Source of the DNA: DASWJQ01 sp964517315
GTDB taxonomy: Bacteria; Chloroflexota; Anaerolineae; Anaerolineales; E44-bin32
Reading direction: 5' to 3'
NCBI GenBank assembly: GCA_964517315.1
Contig: CAZFCJ010000063.1
Coordinates: forward strand, 1-21,597
Length of the DNA: 21,597 bases
Of the stretch, positions 7,583-15,915 are shown piece after piece (position 1 is the first letter of the stretch; each line of letters starts with the position of its first letter). The translations under genes and the position numbers were made by a program. The notes beneath the pieces were generated by a model. It saw only the letters and a program-made list of their open reading frames with translations, had not been told where the DNA came from and made no database searches.

Positions 7583-8497
7583 CTAGAATTTCAATTGGGG
7601 GTCCAGGGCGTCCCGCAAACTGTCTCCAAGGAGATTCAGAGCTATGGCGGTGACCATGATCGCCACTCCGGGCATTGTGCTGAGCCACCATGCCTGGCGC
7701 AGATAATTACGCCCCTCGCTCACCATGACCCCCCACTCCGGCGTGGGAGGTTTCGCACCCAACCCGAGGAAGCTCACGGCTGCGCCAACCAGGATCGCCG
7801 TGGCCACCCCGAGCGTGGAGAGCACGACCAGAGGGGCGAACACATTGGGCAGGATGTAGCGAAACATAATGCGAGCGTCCGAGCAACCGATCGCCCGGGC
7901 GCCCTCGACAAAAAGGTTCTCTTTCACCGCCAAGGTGCTTCCGCGGACAACCCGCGCGTAGCTGGGGATCGCCGAGATCCCGACGGCGATCATGACGTTC
8001 TGTAGTCCTGGCCCCAATACCGCCACGATGACAAGGGCCAATAGAATGCCCGGGAGCGCAAGAAGAATGTTGATCACGAGCACCATGATGTCGTCAATCC
8101 AACCGCGATAGTAGCCGGCCATCAGGCCCATGACCCCCCCGACTGAACCCGCGATGCCCACCCCGATGAAACCAACTTGCAGCGAGATACGAGCGCCGAA
8201 CATGATGCGCGTCAAGATGTCGCGGCCGAATCGGTCCGTGCCGGCGAGGTGTTGCCAAGAAGGGGGCTGCAAGGCTTCCTGCGGCGAAATCTGGATCGGA
8301 TCATAAGGAGATAGGTGAGGCGCGAAGATTGCGACGAACCCCAATAAGAGGACAAAGCCCCCGCCGATCGCACCCGCCTTGCTCCCCGCGACTTGGATGA
8401 GTACGGAGCCCAGATAGCTGTGCCGAGTCCATTCTGCCCAGCGGGATTCCCTACCTTCCACCTTTACAACTTCCAGTTTTGGCGCCGTTTCGGCCAT
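7583..8497 (-). CDS. ABC transporter permease, DppC/OppC type (second transporter module)
   Basis: A 304-residue inner-membrane permease. After a cytoplasmic N-terminus there is a first membrane span (about 43-60), then the DppC-type motif HLAGTDRFGRDILTRI (84-99), and further hydrophobic spans near 109-129, 139-162, 220-245 and 272-291. The EAA loop that contacts the ATPase is at EGARAIGCSDARIMFRYILP (198-217). The C-terminus ends LRDALDPQLKF, as usual for the family. The ATG at 8497 shares one base with the TGA of the DppB-like gene; a GTG at 8500 is an alternative start giving a 4-bp overlap, but its spacing from the GGAG site is too short. It pairs with the permease encoded just upstream. 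Confidence 0.93.
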   Translation of the reverse strand: MAETAPKLEVVKVEGRESRWAEWTRHSYLGSVLIQVAGSKAGAIGGGFVLLLGFVAIFAPHLSPYDPIQISPQEALQPPSWQHLAGTDRFGRDILTRIMFGARISLQVGFIGVGIAGSVGGVMGLMAGYYRGWIDDIMVLVINILLALPGILLALVIVAVLGPGLQNVMIAVGISAIPSYARVVRGSTLAVKENLFVEGARAIGCSDARIMFRYILPNVFAPLVVLSTLGVATAILVGAAVSFLGLGAKPPTPEWGVMVSEGRNYLRQAWWLSTMPGVAIMVTAIALNLLGDSLRDALDPQLKF

Positions 8498-9435
8498 CAC
8501 TCTCCACCCTCAAGACGGATCCGCGGATCGAGGTAGCCGTAAATGATATCGACAAGCAGATTTGTAAGGACGAAAATTGCCGCCAGAAGCAGGGCTGAGC
8601 CTTGGACGACGGGCATATCTCGGGCCAGCAACGCGTCGACGGCAATCCGGCCTATCCCCTGGCGGGCGAACACGGTCTCAATGATCACGGTGCCTCCCAG
8701 CAGCCGTCCAAACTGAAGACCGATCATCGTCACCACGGAGATCATTGAGTTCTTCAGCACATGCCCCAAGACCACGCCGCGCTCCGCCAGCCCTTTTGCC
8801 CGGGCCGTGGTCACATAGCCTTGGCTCATCTGCTCCACAATCTCCGTTCGCGTCAGCCGAGCGATGAGCCCTGCAGAACCAAGCGCGAGGGTCAGTGCCG
8901 GCAAAACGAGGCGAGCCATGCCTCCTTGTCCGGTAATCGGGAACCATCCCAGACGCAGGGAGAACACCAGTAACAGGATGATTCCAAGCCAGAAGCTGGG
9001 CATCGACCAGCCAATCAAAGCAAGCATCATGCTTCCCGTGTCCGCCCAAGAATCGCGCTTTAACCCGGCGAGGATGCCTAACGATATTCCGATCACGATG
9101 GCCAGGACCGTCCCGGCGACGGCCAGCTCAATCGTGCGCGGCAGGGCCCTGAGCAAGATATCGGTGACCGGCCTATTTAGTCGAAAGGAGCGCCCCAGGT
9201 CCCCTTGCAGCGCGTTGAACAAGAAGCGCCCGTACTGAACCGGCAACGGATCGTTCAGACCGAGGTTTTCCCGCATCTGCTCCAGCTCTTCACCTGAGAC
9301 AGCCGTTCCGGCCTGAAGGGCGAGGATCTCGGGGGCCGAGCCGGGAATGTAGGTCAGCATGACGAACACAAGCAGTGAGACGCCGAGCAGAACGGGAACT
9401 GCCAGGGTCAACTGCCTGCGGATGTAAGCTAGCAC
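8497..9435 (-). CDS. ABC transporter permease, DppB/OppB type (second transporter module)
   Basis: A 312-residue inner-membrane permease. The N-terminal span is RQLTLAVPVLLGVSLLVFVM (7-26), followed by the periplasmic loop with LGLNDPLPVQYGRFL (58-72) and GDLGRSF (78-84), both typical of DppB. Further spans lie near 103-125, 135-160, 175-193, 230-255 and 276-299. The EAA loop is GYVTTARAKGLAERGVVLGH (206-225), and the C-terminus ends YLDPRIRLEGGE. The start is GTG at 9435, the first possible start after an in-frame stop; no good Shine-Dalgarno site precedes it. A 10-bp hairpin over the preceding gene's stop codon may separate this module from the catabolic genes. Confidence 0.92.
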   Translation of the reverse strand: MLAYIRRQLTLAVPVLLGVSLLVFVMLTYIPGSAPEILALQAGTAVSGEELEQMRENLGLNDPLPVQYGRFLFNALQGDLGRSFRLNRPVTDILLRALPRTIELAVAGTVLAIVIGISLGILAGLKRDSWADTGSMMLALIGWSMPSFWLGIILLLVFSLRLGWFPITGQGGMARLVLPALTLALGSAGLIARLTRTEIVEQMSQGYVTTARAKGLAERGVVLGHVLKNSMISVVTMIGLQFGRLLGGTVIIETVFARQGIGRIAVDALLARDMPVVQGSALLLAAIFVLTNLLVDIIYGYLDPRIRLEGGE

Positions 9436-9514
9436 GGTCGATTAGTTTCCATTATCCACTCAGGGCCTCCCGCCCTTCGCCGAACGGCTTATCCGTCCCG
9501 GACCCGCTGCCTCG

Positions 9515-9543
9515 AGCTTCTCAAAGCTCCAGCTTGAGAAGCT
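9515..9543. repeat. Stem-loop overlapping the amidohydrolase stop codon
   Basis: AGCTTCTCAA (9515-9524) and TTGAGAAGCT (9534-9543) are perfect 10-bp inverted repeats with a 9-nt loop. The structure spans the last codons and the TGA of the amidohydrolase gene (stop at 9521). It lacks a following U-run. It could act as an mRNA 3'-end stabiliser, a weak terminator, or a barrier that lowers read-through into the second transporter. Confidence 0.5.
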
Positions 9544-10429
9544 TGCTGGCGTTCTCCCCAAGGATCGCTCGCTGGAGGTCCTCGTCCAGATCCATCTCTT
9601 TCACGTGCTCCACGCAGCGGCTGCAAGCCTCCATGTCGATCCATGGATAGTCGATTCCAAACAGGACATGATCTGAGCCCAACGCCTCGACGGCAGCGAG
9701 CACTTCGTTTTTTCCAAACCGCACCGCCGGGACGATATCCACATAGAAATTCTTGAACAGCGGCTCAATCTCGGGTTTGAGTCGCAGGATCTTTTCCTTG
9801 TAGTAGACGAACCCCCCCGCCTGATGCGCGAAGATCATCTTCAGGTCGGGGATCTCCTGCCATATCCCTGAGTCGAATAATCGCATTGGATTGTCGTAAG
9901 TATGATCCGCCCAATCCATCCCCCTTGCGCCCGAATAGCCTTGGTAGAATGCAGTGGTGTGAGTCAGAATGGGCACATCCAACTCCGCCGCTGCCTGATA
10001 GACTGCTCGCATCGTGTCGGAATCGAGAGGAACGTCCTGGATTCGTGGATAGATCTTGGCCCCCCGGAAGCCGAGCTCCTCCACCGCGTACTCGAGCTCC
10101 TTGGCACCGTCCTCGCCGGCCGCCATGGGCAGGGCGGCGAATCCGATCATCCGATCGGAATTCTCGGCGACGATTTCGGCGTTGAACTCGTTCATCGCCC
10201 GCGCACCTTCCACGGACAAGGCCACATTGTTGACGACGACGATGTCGACACCCCACTCGTCCATGCGGTCCAGGTAGCTTTCGATGCGGGGGAGCTCTTG
10301 CGCCTCCGCCTTGGCCTTAAAGCCAGGTCCAATCCGGTCGGAGACTTCCCATTGTGGGTCACGCAGGACAGCCTCCGGAAAGGGCTTGTCTGACGAAAAG
10401 ATATGGGAGTGAATGTCGATGACGGTCAT
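9521..10429 (-). CDS. Amidohydrolase family 2 protein (metal-dependent TIM-barrel hydrolase/decarboxylase/lactonase)
   Basis: A 302-residue protein of the Amidohydro_2 group. Metal-site landmarks are IDIHSH (4-9) with His7 and His9, PILTHTTAF (153-161) with His157, MIFAHQAGGF (198-207) with His202, and LFGIDYPW (256-263) with the catalytic Asp260. The family includes ACMSD-type decarboxylases and sugar lactonases (L-fuconolactonase, L-rhamnono-lactonase), so the reaction is open. The ATG at 10429 is chosen because AGGAGA lies 6 bases upstream and it overlaps the preceding aminotransferase stop (ATGA, 4 bp). An in-frame extension to 10522 would run into that gene. With the FAH protein two genes upstream, a lactone or keto-acid step is plausible. 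Confidence 0.9.
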   Translation of the reverse strand: MTVIDIHSHIFSSDKPFPEAVLRDPQWEVSDRIGPGFKAKAEAQELPRIESYLDRMDEWGVDIVVVNNVALSVEGARAMNEFNAEIVAENSDRMIGFAALPMAAGEDGAKELEYAVEELGFRGAKIYPRIQDVPLDSDTMRAVYQAAAELDVPILTHTTAFYQGYSGARGMDWADHTYDNPMRLFDSGIWQEIPDLKMIFAHQAGGFVYYKEKILRLKPEIEPLFKNFYVDIVPAVRFGKNEVLAAVEALGSDHVLFGIDYPWIDMEACSRCVEHVKEMDLDEDLQRAILGENASKLLKLEL

Positions 10430-11622
10430 TTCACTTCTCCTACTGTTTCGATTCCGAGCTTGCTGCACACAATCTCCAGCCTGCGCAAGCCTTCCCTCAG
10501 TTCCTCTTCGGGCCGTGTGCATGAGGTTCGCAGGTGGTTTTCACCCGCGGCTGGGCCGAAGGTCACGCCCGGTCCAACGGAGACGCTGCCTTCTTCCAGT
10601 GCGAAGTTTGCAAATTCGTGGGAGGACATCCCAAAACTGCTGATGTCCGGCCAGGCGTAATAGCCCCCTTCCGGCTTTAGACAGGAAATTCCGTCGATCG
10701 CCCTCAACCCTTCCACCAGGATGTCCATCCGACGGTGATATTCCTTCAGCATCTCCTTCAGCCGCGTCTGCGGGCCAGTGTACGCCGCCAGCGCCGCGTA
10801 CTGCGCGGGCGTGTTGAGCCAGATGCTGTTCGTCAGCAGCATCTGTTGCACTGGCTTGATGAGCTCACCGGGGCCCGCGGCGTAGCCCACTCGCCAACCG
10901 GTCATCGAGTAGTATTTGGAAAACCCGTTCACGGTTATGGTCCGTTCAAACATGCCGGGTAAAGACGCGATGCTGAAATGGGGCGTTTGTCCGAAGTTGA
11001 TCTTCTCGTACAGTTCGTCCGACACCACCAACAGGTCGTGCTTTTGCGCCAATTCGGCGATCTGTTCCAGATCAGCTCGCTCCTGGACGGCCCCCGCCGG
11101 CGTGTCAGGAGTCGTGAGGCCGATAATCTTCGTGCGCGGGGTGATCGCCTCTGCAACCTCTTCCGGATCGAGCTTGAACCTGCGTTCCGGCCGCAAAGGG
11201 ACAAAAACTGGCTTGCCTCCGTTCAACACCGTGTTGTAGTAGAAGTACGTCGGCGAACCGGGCCGGGGAACGATCACTTCGGCGCCCGGGTCGACGTAGG
11301 TTTGCATGATGTCGAACAAGATGAAGTGTGTGCCAGGGCCGACGGCGATCCCGCCGGTAGGGTCCACCTCGATGTCGTTGTCGGTCGCGAGCTTTTCCGC
11401 GATCGCTTCGCGCAGTGGAAACACATCCTCATAACGCGTATGACCGTCCCTGATCGCCTTGATGGCCGCTTCGTTGATGTGCTCCGGCGTCGGGAAGGCC
11501 GTGTCACCGTAATTGAGATAAACCACATCTTGATTCTTCGCCGGCCGCACGGTATGACGGCTTCTCTCCTGACGGGCGGAGATGAGGTCTTGAGCTCTCG
11601 ATGCGGGTTTCAAGCCACCCAT
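10426..11622 (-). CDS. PLP-dependent aminotransferase, class I/II, lacking the NPTG asparagine (paralogue A)
   Basis: A 398-residue fold-type I PLP enzyme. It begins MGGLKPASRAQDLISAR and carries VYLNYGDTAFPTPEHI (34-49), SDELYEKINF (201-210) with Asp202 and Tyr205, NGFSKYYSMTGWRVGY (232-247) with the Schiff-base Lys236, and LRTSC with Arg365 for substrate carboxylate. The segment that is normally SPGNPTGAV reads TTPDTPAGAV (170-179), so Thr174 replaces the conserved Asn that contacts PLP. ATG 11622 is chosen because CGGAG lies 7 bases upstream; an in-frame extension to 11751 shows no family similarity. It is highly similar to the enzyme at 12658-13848, and the two flank the FAH gene. Aminotransferase is the most likely activity, but the altered loop leaves room for lyase or other PLP chemistry. 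Confidence 0.9.
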   Translation of the reverse strand: MGGLKPASRAQDLISARQERSRHTVRPAKNQDVVYLNYGDTAFPTPEHINEAAIKAIRDGHTRYEDVFPLREAIAEKLATDNDIEVDPTGGIAVGPGTHFILFDIMQTYVDPGAEVIVPRPGSPTYFYYNTVLNGGKPVFVPLRPERRFKLDPEEVAEAITPRTKIIGLTTPDTPAGAVQERADLEQIAELAQKHDLLVVSDELYEKINFGQTPHFSIASLPGMFERTITVNGFSKYYSMTGWRVGYAAGPGELIKPVQQMLLTNSIWLNTPAQYAALAAYTGPQTRLKEMLKEYHRRMDILVEGLRAIDGISCLKPEGGYYAWPDISSFGMSSHEFANFALEEGSVSVGPGVTFGPAAGENHLRTSCTRPEEELREGLRRLEIVCSKLGIETVGEVK

Positions 11623-11769
11623 GTCGACACTCCGATCTATACTTTCTTTCTCTGCTCCAGGGCCAGCTCTAACGACAATCGGAACGGACCCACCTACGTC
11701 ATCAAATCGTACGCCGAGCGGTTGCGCTGAGCTTATTCGGCTGACGCACAAAAACTTACCTTGAGATTC

Positions 11770-12648
11770 TCACACCACCACGACGGGATTCGCGAGGCGG
11801 CCAATCCTCTCAATTTCCACCTCCACGAAATCCCCCTCCCGTAGGTGCATGTCCGACGGTGGGGACAGAGCAGTCCCCGTGGCTAGCAGAGTGCCCAACG
11901 GAATTACGTTATGTGCGATCAAATGCTCGACTAATTCCTCGAACGACCTCGTCATATTTTTCGTGGTTCCGGTGCCCTCCCAAATCACCGAACCGTCGCG
12001 CGTTACCCGGCAGCTGACCTCTAAGTCCGTCGCATCGCCGATCGCCTCCGGCGGGACGACGGCTGGACCAAAACTCAGGCAGCGGGTGAAGGTCTTGGAA
12101 TAGCACACGTAGAGCGAGTTTTCGCGGGGAAGGTCGCGCGAGCTGACGTCATTAGCGATCGTATAGCCGATCACTTCCCCTGACGGATCTAGAACCACAC
12201 CCAGTTCCGGCTCGGGGATCATAGCTGTCGTATCCGCTCGACTGCCGATGGCATCGTTCGGACCCACGCTGCGGTGTGCGGTGGCTTTGAAGAAGATGAC
12301 TGGACGTTCCGCCCGCCGCTCCTCCGCGTACCGGTCTCCGCGATCCGGCCGACTGTAAGTGAACGCCGCGCCCCACGCCTCCGGGACGGAAAACGGCGCG
12401 CTGAGATACGGTCGCTCCGGATCGGCCGCTACATCCAGATCGGAAACGCTCCACGGGAGCTTCGTGGCCCCGTCGGCCAAGCCCTGTGCAAATTCGGACA
12501 CCGTACTGCCGGCCTCTCTTGCTCGCCGGTACAAGCTGAGATAGTCGGAAGGATCGTCCGGCCCGGAATTTAACTTGAGTAGCTGCTCATGCGGGTCAAC
12601 CATGCCGAGATGAACCTGATCGCTTTCGACGACTCGGACAATTCGCAT
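11770..12648 (-). CDS. Fumarylacetoacetate hydrolase (FAH) family protein
   Basis: A 292-residue FAH-fold protein. Metal-ligand candidates are Glu146 and Glu148 in IPEPELGVVL (144-153) and Asp167 in YTIANDVSSRDL (162-173). Other family features are FFKATAHRSVG (119-129), YSKTFTRCLSFGP (183-195) and LLATGTALSPP (254-264). The layout resembles 2-keto-3-deoxy-D-arabinonate dehydratase and related sugar-acid hydrolases more than true fumarylacetoacetase. This is from memory of the family, without an alignment. The ATG at 12648 is 9 bp after the upstream aminotransferase stop, and AGGAG overlaps that stop, indicating coupling. It lies between two paralogous aminotransferases, so its substrate may be a keto acid they form, or the precursor they consume. 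After it come 147 bp without a gene, with no clear promoter or terminator. Confidence 0.9.
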   Translation of the reverse strand: MRIVRVVESDQVHLGMVDPHEQLLKLNSGPDDPSDYLSLYRRAREAGSTVSEFAQGLADGATKLPWSVSDLDVAADPERPYLSAPFSVPEAWGAAFTYSRPDRGDRYAEERRAERPVIFFKATAHRSVGPNDAIGSRADTTAMIPEPELGVVLDPSGEVIGYTIANDVSSRDLPRENSLYVCYSKTFTRCLSFGPAVVPPEAIGDATDLEVSCRVTRDGSVIWEGTGTTKNMTRSFEELVEHLIAHNVIPLGTLLATGTALSPPSDMHLREGDFVEVEIERIGRLANPVVVV

Positions 12649-12657
12649 CTGGCTCTC

Positions 12658-13848
12658 CTAGCTGGTAGGGTTCAACACGGGCCCGGACCTGTTCAGCCGG
12701 TTAACGGCGGCTTCCAACCGGCCCAGGCCCTCGCGGATGTTTTCCTCAGGCGCCGAGCAGGAGGTTCGAATGTACCCTTCGCCGCCCGGCCCGAAGACCG
12801 TGCCCGGCTGTACCAATGTGCGTTCGCTCAGCAGCAAATGGGTCGCAAACTCCTCTGAACTCAGACCGAATGGCGAAATGTTGACCCAGCCGTAGTAGGT
12901 CGCGTCGGGAAATTTACAGTGGAGCCCGTCGATGGCGTTGATGCCATCGACGAGGATGGTCATGCGCCGTCTGTACTCCTCGACCATCTCGGAAACCACC
13001 TTCTGCGGTCCGGTATACGCCGCCAAGGCCGCGTATTGAGCCGGGGTGTTCAGCCAGATGGTGTTCAGCGCGTTGACTTGCTGCAGGGCAGGGAACAGGT
13101 GCTTCGGGACCACCGCGTATCCAACGCGCCAGCCGGTCATCGCATAGGCCTTGGAAAACCCATTCACAGTAATCGTCCGTTCCCGCATGCCGGGAAGCGA
13201 GGCGATGCTGAAGTGAGGAGTTCGACCGTAGTTGAGCTTTTCATAAATCTCATCTGAGATCACCAGCAGGTCATGTTGGCGGGCAAGTTCTGCGATCCGC
13301 TCCAAATCTTCACGCAGGTGTACGGCACCAACCGGACCATCAGGAGTCGTCAGCGCGATGAACTTCGTCCGATCGCCGACCGCGGCTTCGATCTCCGCAG
13401 GATCCATTCGGAAATCGCGATCTTCCCTCAATGGGACCTGTACCGGCGTTCCACCTTGGAACATGGTGTTGCCGTAGTAGTAGGAGCCGGGGGTACCCAG
13501 GATCACTTCGTCGCCCGGCCCGACAAAGGCGGAGAAAAGTTGAAAAAGGATCGCATGACATCCGGCGGAGACGATAATTTCCTCCTCCGGATCCGCCCCA
13601 ATCCCGTTATCCCGGTCCAACTTTTCGGCGATCGCCTCTCGCAATTCGCGCAGATATGTGTACTTGGTTCTGCCCTCGTCGATCGCCTTCACCGCGGCGT
13701 CCCGGATGTGCTCTGGCGTGACGAAACCCACATCCCCGTAGCCGAGCTCGAGCACATCGTCCATACGAGCGGCGAGGCCTGCGACGGGTCGCCGGCGGGT
13801 TGGGATCCAATCTCGGACCCTTTGGGGAACCGCACTATCAAAGTCCAT
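12658..13848 (-). CDS. PLP-dependent aminotransferase, class I/II, lacking the NPTG asparagine (paralogue B)
   Basis: A 396-residue fold-type I PLP enzyme. Landmarks are VLELGYGDVGFVTPEHI (32-48), IIVSAGCHAILFQLF (91-105), ISDEIYEKLNYG (197-208) with Asp199 and Tyr202, NGFSKAYAMTGWRVGY (229-244) with the Schiff-base Lys233, and YIRTSCSAPEE near the C-terminus. The NPTG-equivalent stretch is TTPDGPVGAV (168-177), so Gly171 stands where Asn is expected. It shares long identical stretches with paralogue A, for example PHFSIASLPGM and ERTITVNGFSK, consistent with a local duplication. The start at 13848 is ATG with only a weak GAAAG in front; Met29 is an alternative but would shorten the usual N-terminal arm. 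It is followed at 9 bp by the FAH gene. Confidence 0.9.
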   Translation of the reverse strand: MDFDSAVPQRVRDWIPTRRRPVAGLAARMDDVLELGYGDVGFVTPEHIRDAAVKAIDEGRTKYTYLRELREAIAEKLDRDNGIGADPEEEIIVSAGCHAILFQLFSAFVGPGDEVILGTPGSYYYGNTMFQGGTPVQVPLREDRDFRMDPAEIEAAVGDRTKFIALTTPDGPVGAVHLREDLERIAELARQHDLLVISDEIYEKLNYGRTPHFSIASLPGMRERTITVNGFSKAYAMTGWRVGYAVVPKHLFPALQQVNALNTIWLNTPAQYAALAAYTGPQKVVSEMVEEYRRRMTILVDGINAIDGLHCKFPDATYYGWVNISPFGLSSEEFATHLLLSERTLVQPGTVFGPGGEGYIRTSCSAPEENIREGLGRLEAAVNRLNRSGPVLNPTS

Positions 13849-13931
13849 ACAAGACGTCTTTCACGCCGGACCCCGAGGCACCCAGCCCGGAGATACGCTG
13901 AAGGTCACGGCTATCATCCGTAGGCGGAAAC

Positions 13932-14894
13932 TCATAGTTCCGCCACGCTGGCCACCCAATCGCCAGCGCCCACCGCGGGATAGAAACGAATGGCCACCAC
14001 CATCCCCGATACCTTCGACTTCACCTCTCCGGCGCGCCCGCCGAACACATCACGAACGTGCCCGAGCGGCTGTCCCTGCTCAACATGCTGGGCAGCGATG
14101 ACCTCGGGGAAGAACCCGCCACCATAAGGCGTGTGATGGTACACTTCGGCGCCCGCGTAACTGGGTTCTACGGATATCTCCGGCTCACCATCCAGCATGT
14201 CCAGATGGCGCAGAACGTTAAACACGCCTTTCGCTCCGCGAGCCGTGTCCTCCTCGTTGAACCCCATTTGGCCCATGCCGACAATCAGACCAGGCGCTCC
14301 GTTTCGGCTCGCGACCTGGAACATGCCCGTCGGAGGACCATCCCCTTTCGGCTTCATGGCAATGATGAGATCCGGGTTGAAGGCTTCCGCCATCGCCTTG
14401 GCCTCGGCGATGACTTGCTCCGACGCCCCCTGGTCGAACCCGGCCAGCGCCGCCAATGTTGACCGGATGCTGCCTCCGTGCATGTCCAGAAGGTAATCGC
14501 CATGTTGAAAGATCTTGTGGTAGAGGTGGTAGCCGATCCGCTGGGATATTGTCCCCGTTTCGTCGCCGGGAAATTCCAGGCTCTTGTTATCGCTGGGGGT
14601 CAGATGCGATCCGGCCTCGAAGGCAACGGGATTGCAGATGGGGACGGCAATCACTTGGCCTCGAAGTTCAGCCGGGTCAAGCTGATCGGCCACACGCCAG
14701 ACCATCGGGATCGTGTTGAGGTCATCGCCGTGCATTCCTGACGTAACAAGCAGCGTGGGACCGTCTCCGCTCCCATTGATGACGACCGTCGGCACCCGAA
14801 CGGTCACGCCGCTCGCCGACTCGTCGACGACCACAAAGCCCTGGTCCACCTCACCTGGGCCGGCACGCAGATCATCGACAATCATTTTCGACAT
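13932..14894 (-). CDS. Succinylglutamate desuccinylase/aspartoacylase (AstE/AspA) family protein with altered active site
   Basis: A 320-residue zinc-carboxypeptidase-like protein; relatives remove acyl groups from N-acyl amino acids, or deacetylate N-acetyl-diaminobutyrate in ectoine breakdown. The zinc motif is SGMHGDD (52-58), with His55 and Asp58 where Glu is usual, and the third ligand is His139 in LDMHGG. Near 203-212 the family normally has a catalytic Glu in a VELGG-like stretch; here it reads LIVGMGQMGF and no Glu is visible until 214. The C-terminal beta domain ends GDWVASVAEL. ATG 14894 has AAGGAG nine bases upstream. It follows the ATPase gene after 18 bp. Deacylation of an imported compound is a reasonable inference, but the changed residues mean that activity is not certain. 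Confidence 0.87.
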   Translation of the reverse strand: MSKMIVDDLRAGPGEVDQGFVVVDESASGVTVRVPTVVINGSGDGPTLLVTSGMHGDDLNTIPMVWRVADQLDPAELRGQVIAVPICNPVAFEAGSHLTPSDNKSLEFPGDETGTISQRIGYHLYHKIFQHGDYLLDMHGGSIRSTLAALAGFDQGASEQVIAEAKAMAEAFNPDLIIAMKPKGDGPPTGMFQVASRNGAPGLIVGMGQMGFNEEDTARGAKGVFNVLRHLDMLDGEPEISVEPSYAGAEVYHHTPYGGGFFPEVIAAQHVEQGQPLGHVRDVFGGRAGEVKSKVSGMVVAIRFYPAVGAGDWVASVAEL

Positions 14895-14912
14895 ATGAGG
14901 TCTCTCCTTCAG

Positions 14913-15914
14913 TCAGTAAAGATGACAGGCCACCCAATGCCCGTTTTCGACCTCCCGCAACGGCGGGACTTTACGATCGCAGATTTCCATGACAGCCGGA
15001 CAGCGAGGGTGGAAACGGCAGCCGCTTGGAGGCTGAACCAGGTCTGGAACTTCTCCTTTGAGCAGCACACGATCTCGCTTTTGGTCCTTATCCATGCGTG
15101 GGATCGCCTGGATAAGCAGCTGCGTGTAGGGATGGAGCGGATGGCGAATAATGGTCTCGGAATCCCCCAATTCGATGAGCTTGCCGGCGTACATGGTGGC
15201 CATCCGGCCGCATATATAGCGCACGGTGGTGATGTCATGGGAGATGTACAGAATAGACATTCCGAGCTCTTCGCTCAGTCGCTTTAACAGATTGAGGACT
15301 CCTGCCCGGATCGAGACGTCCAGCATCGAGACGGGCTCATCGGCAACCAGAAAGGCAGGCTCCAGCACGATGGCACGGGCGATCGCCACCCGCTGCCGCT
15401 GTCCGCCGCTCAACTCGTGTGGGTAATCCCACAGGAACGACTCCGCCGGATACAATTCGGCACGTTCCAGAGCCTCGATCACTCGCGCCCTCCGCTCTTC
15501 TTCACTCCCAATGGAATGCAAGCGAAGCGGCTCAGCAACTGCATCGTATACTGTGAAGCGGGCGTTGAGCGATTCGTACGGATTCTGGAAGACAATCTGA
15601 GCCCCCCGCCTGAATGAACGTAGGCCATCTCCTCTGACGTGGGTAACGTCCTGCCCGAGAAAGCGGATGGAGCCTGCGGTCGGTTGATAAAGGCGGAGGC
15701 TGGTCATGCCGACGGTGGTCTTGCCCGAGCCGCTCTCGCCGACCAGTCCGAAGATTTCACCCTCGTGAACCTTGAAGCTCACTCCATCCACAGCACGCAC
15801 GAAGCGCTTGTCGCCACGACCGATCAGCGAAGCGAATAAGCCCTCGCGAACGGGAAACCACATTCTGAGGTCCTCAACCTCGATCACAGCGCGGGAATCG
15901 GCGGCGCCCACCAT
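14913..15914 (-). CDS. ABC transporter ATP-binding protein, DppF/OppF type
   Basis: A 333-residue nucleotide-binding subunit. Walker A is GESGSGKTT (59-67), the Q-loop segment is QIVFQNPYESLN (106-117), the signature is LSGGQRQR (168-175), Walker B is FLVADEP (188-194) with Asp192 and Glu193, and the H-loop has His226. The C-terminal oligopeptide/dipeptide domain holds four cysteines (299, 305, 312, 330) around CRFHPRC, the pattern reported to bind a [4Fe-4S] cluster in some Opp/Dpp ATPases. The ATG at 15914 lies one base after the upstream stop (TAG-C-ATG), with GGAGGG about 10 bases before it. An in-frame reading to 16004 only adds out-of-frame translation of the preceding gene. It forms a heterodimer with the DppD-like protein. 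Confidence 0.95.
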   Translation of the reverse strand: MVGAADSRAVIEVEDLRMWFPVREGLFASLIGRGDKRFVRAVDGVSFKVHEGEIFGLVGESGSGKTTVGMTSLRLYQPTAGSIRFLGQDVTHVRGDGLRSFRRGAQIVFQNPYESLNARFTVYDAVAEPLRLHSIGSEEERRARVIEALERAELYPAESFLWDYPHELSGGQRQRVAIARAIVLEPAFLVADEPVSMLDVSIRAGVLNLLKRLSEELGMSILYISHDITTVRYICGRMATMYAGKLIELGDSETIIRHPLHPYTQLLIQAIPRMDKDQKRDRVLLKGEVPDLVQPPSGCRFHPRCPAVMEICDRKVPPLREVENGHWVACHLY

Positions 15915-15915
15915 G

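Noticed and set aside
11623..11769. Possible promoter (TATAGA near 11637-11645) before aminotransferase paralogue A
   Set aside because: No acceptable -35 hexamer lies 16-18 bp upstream.
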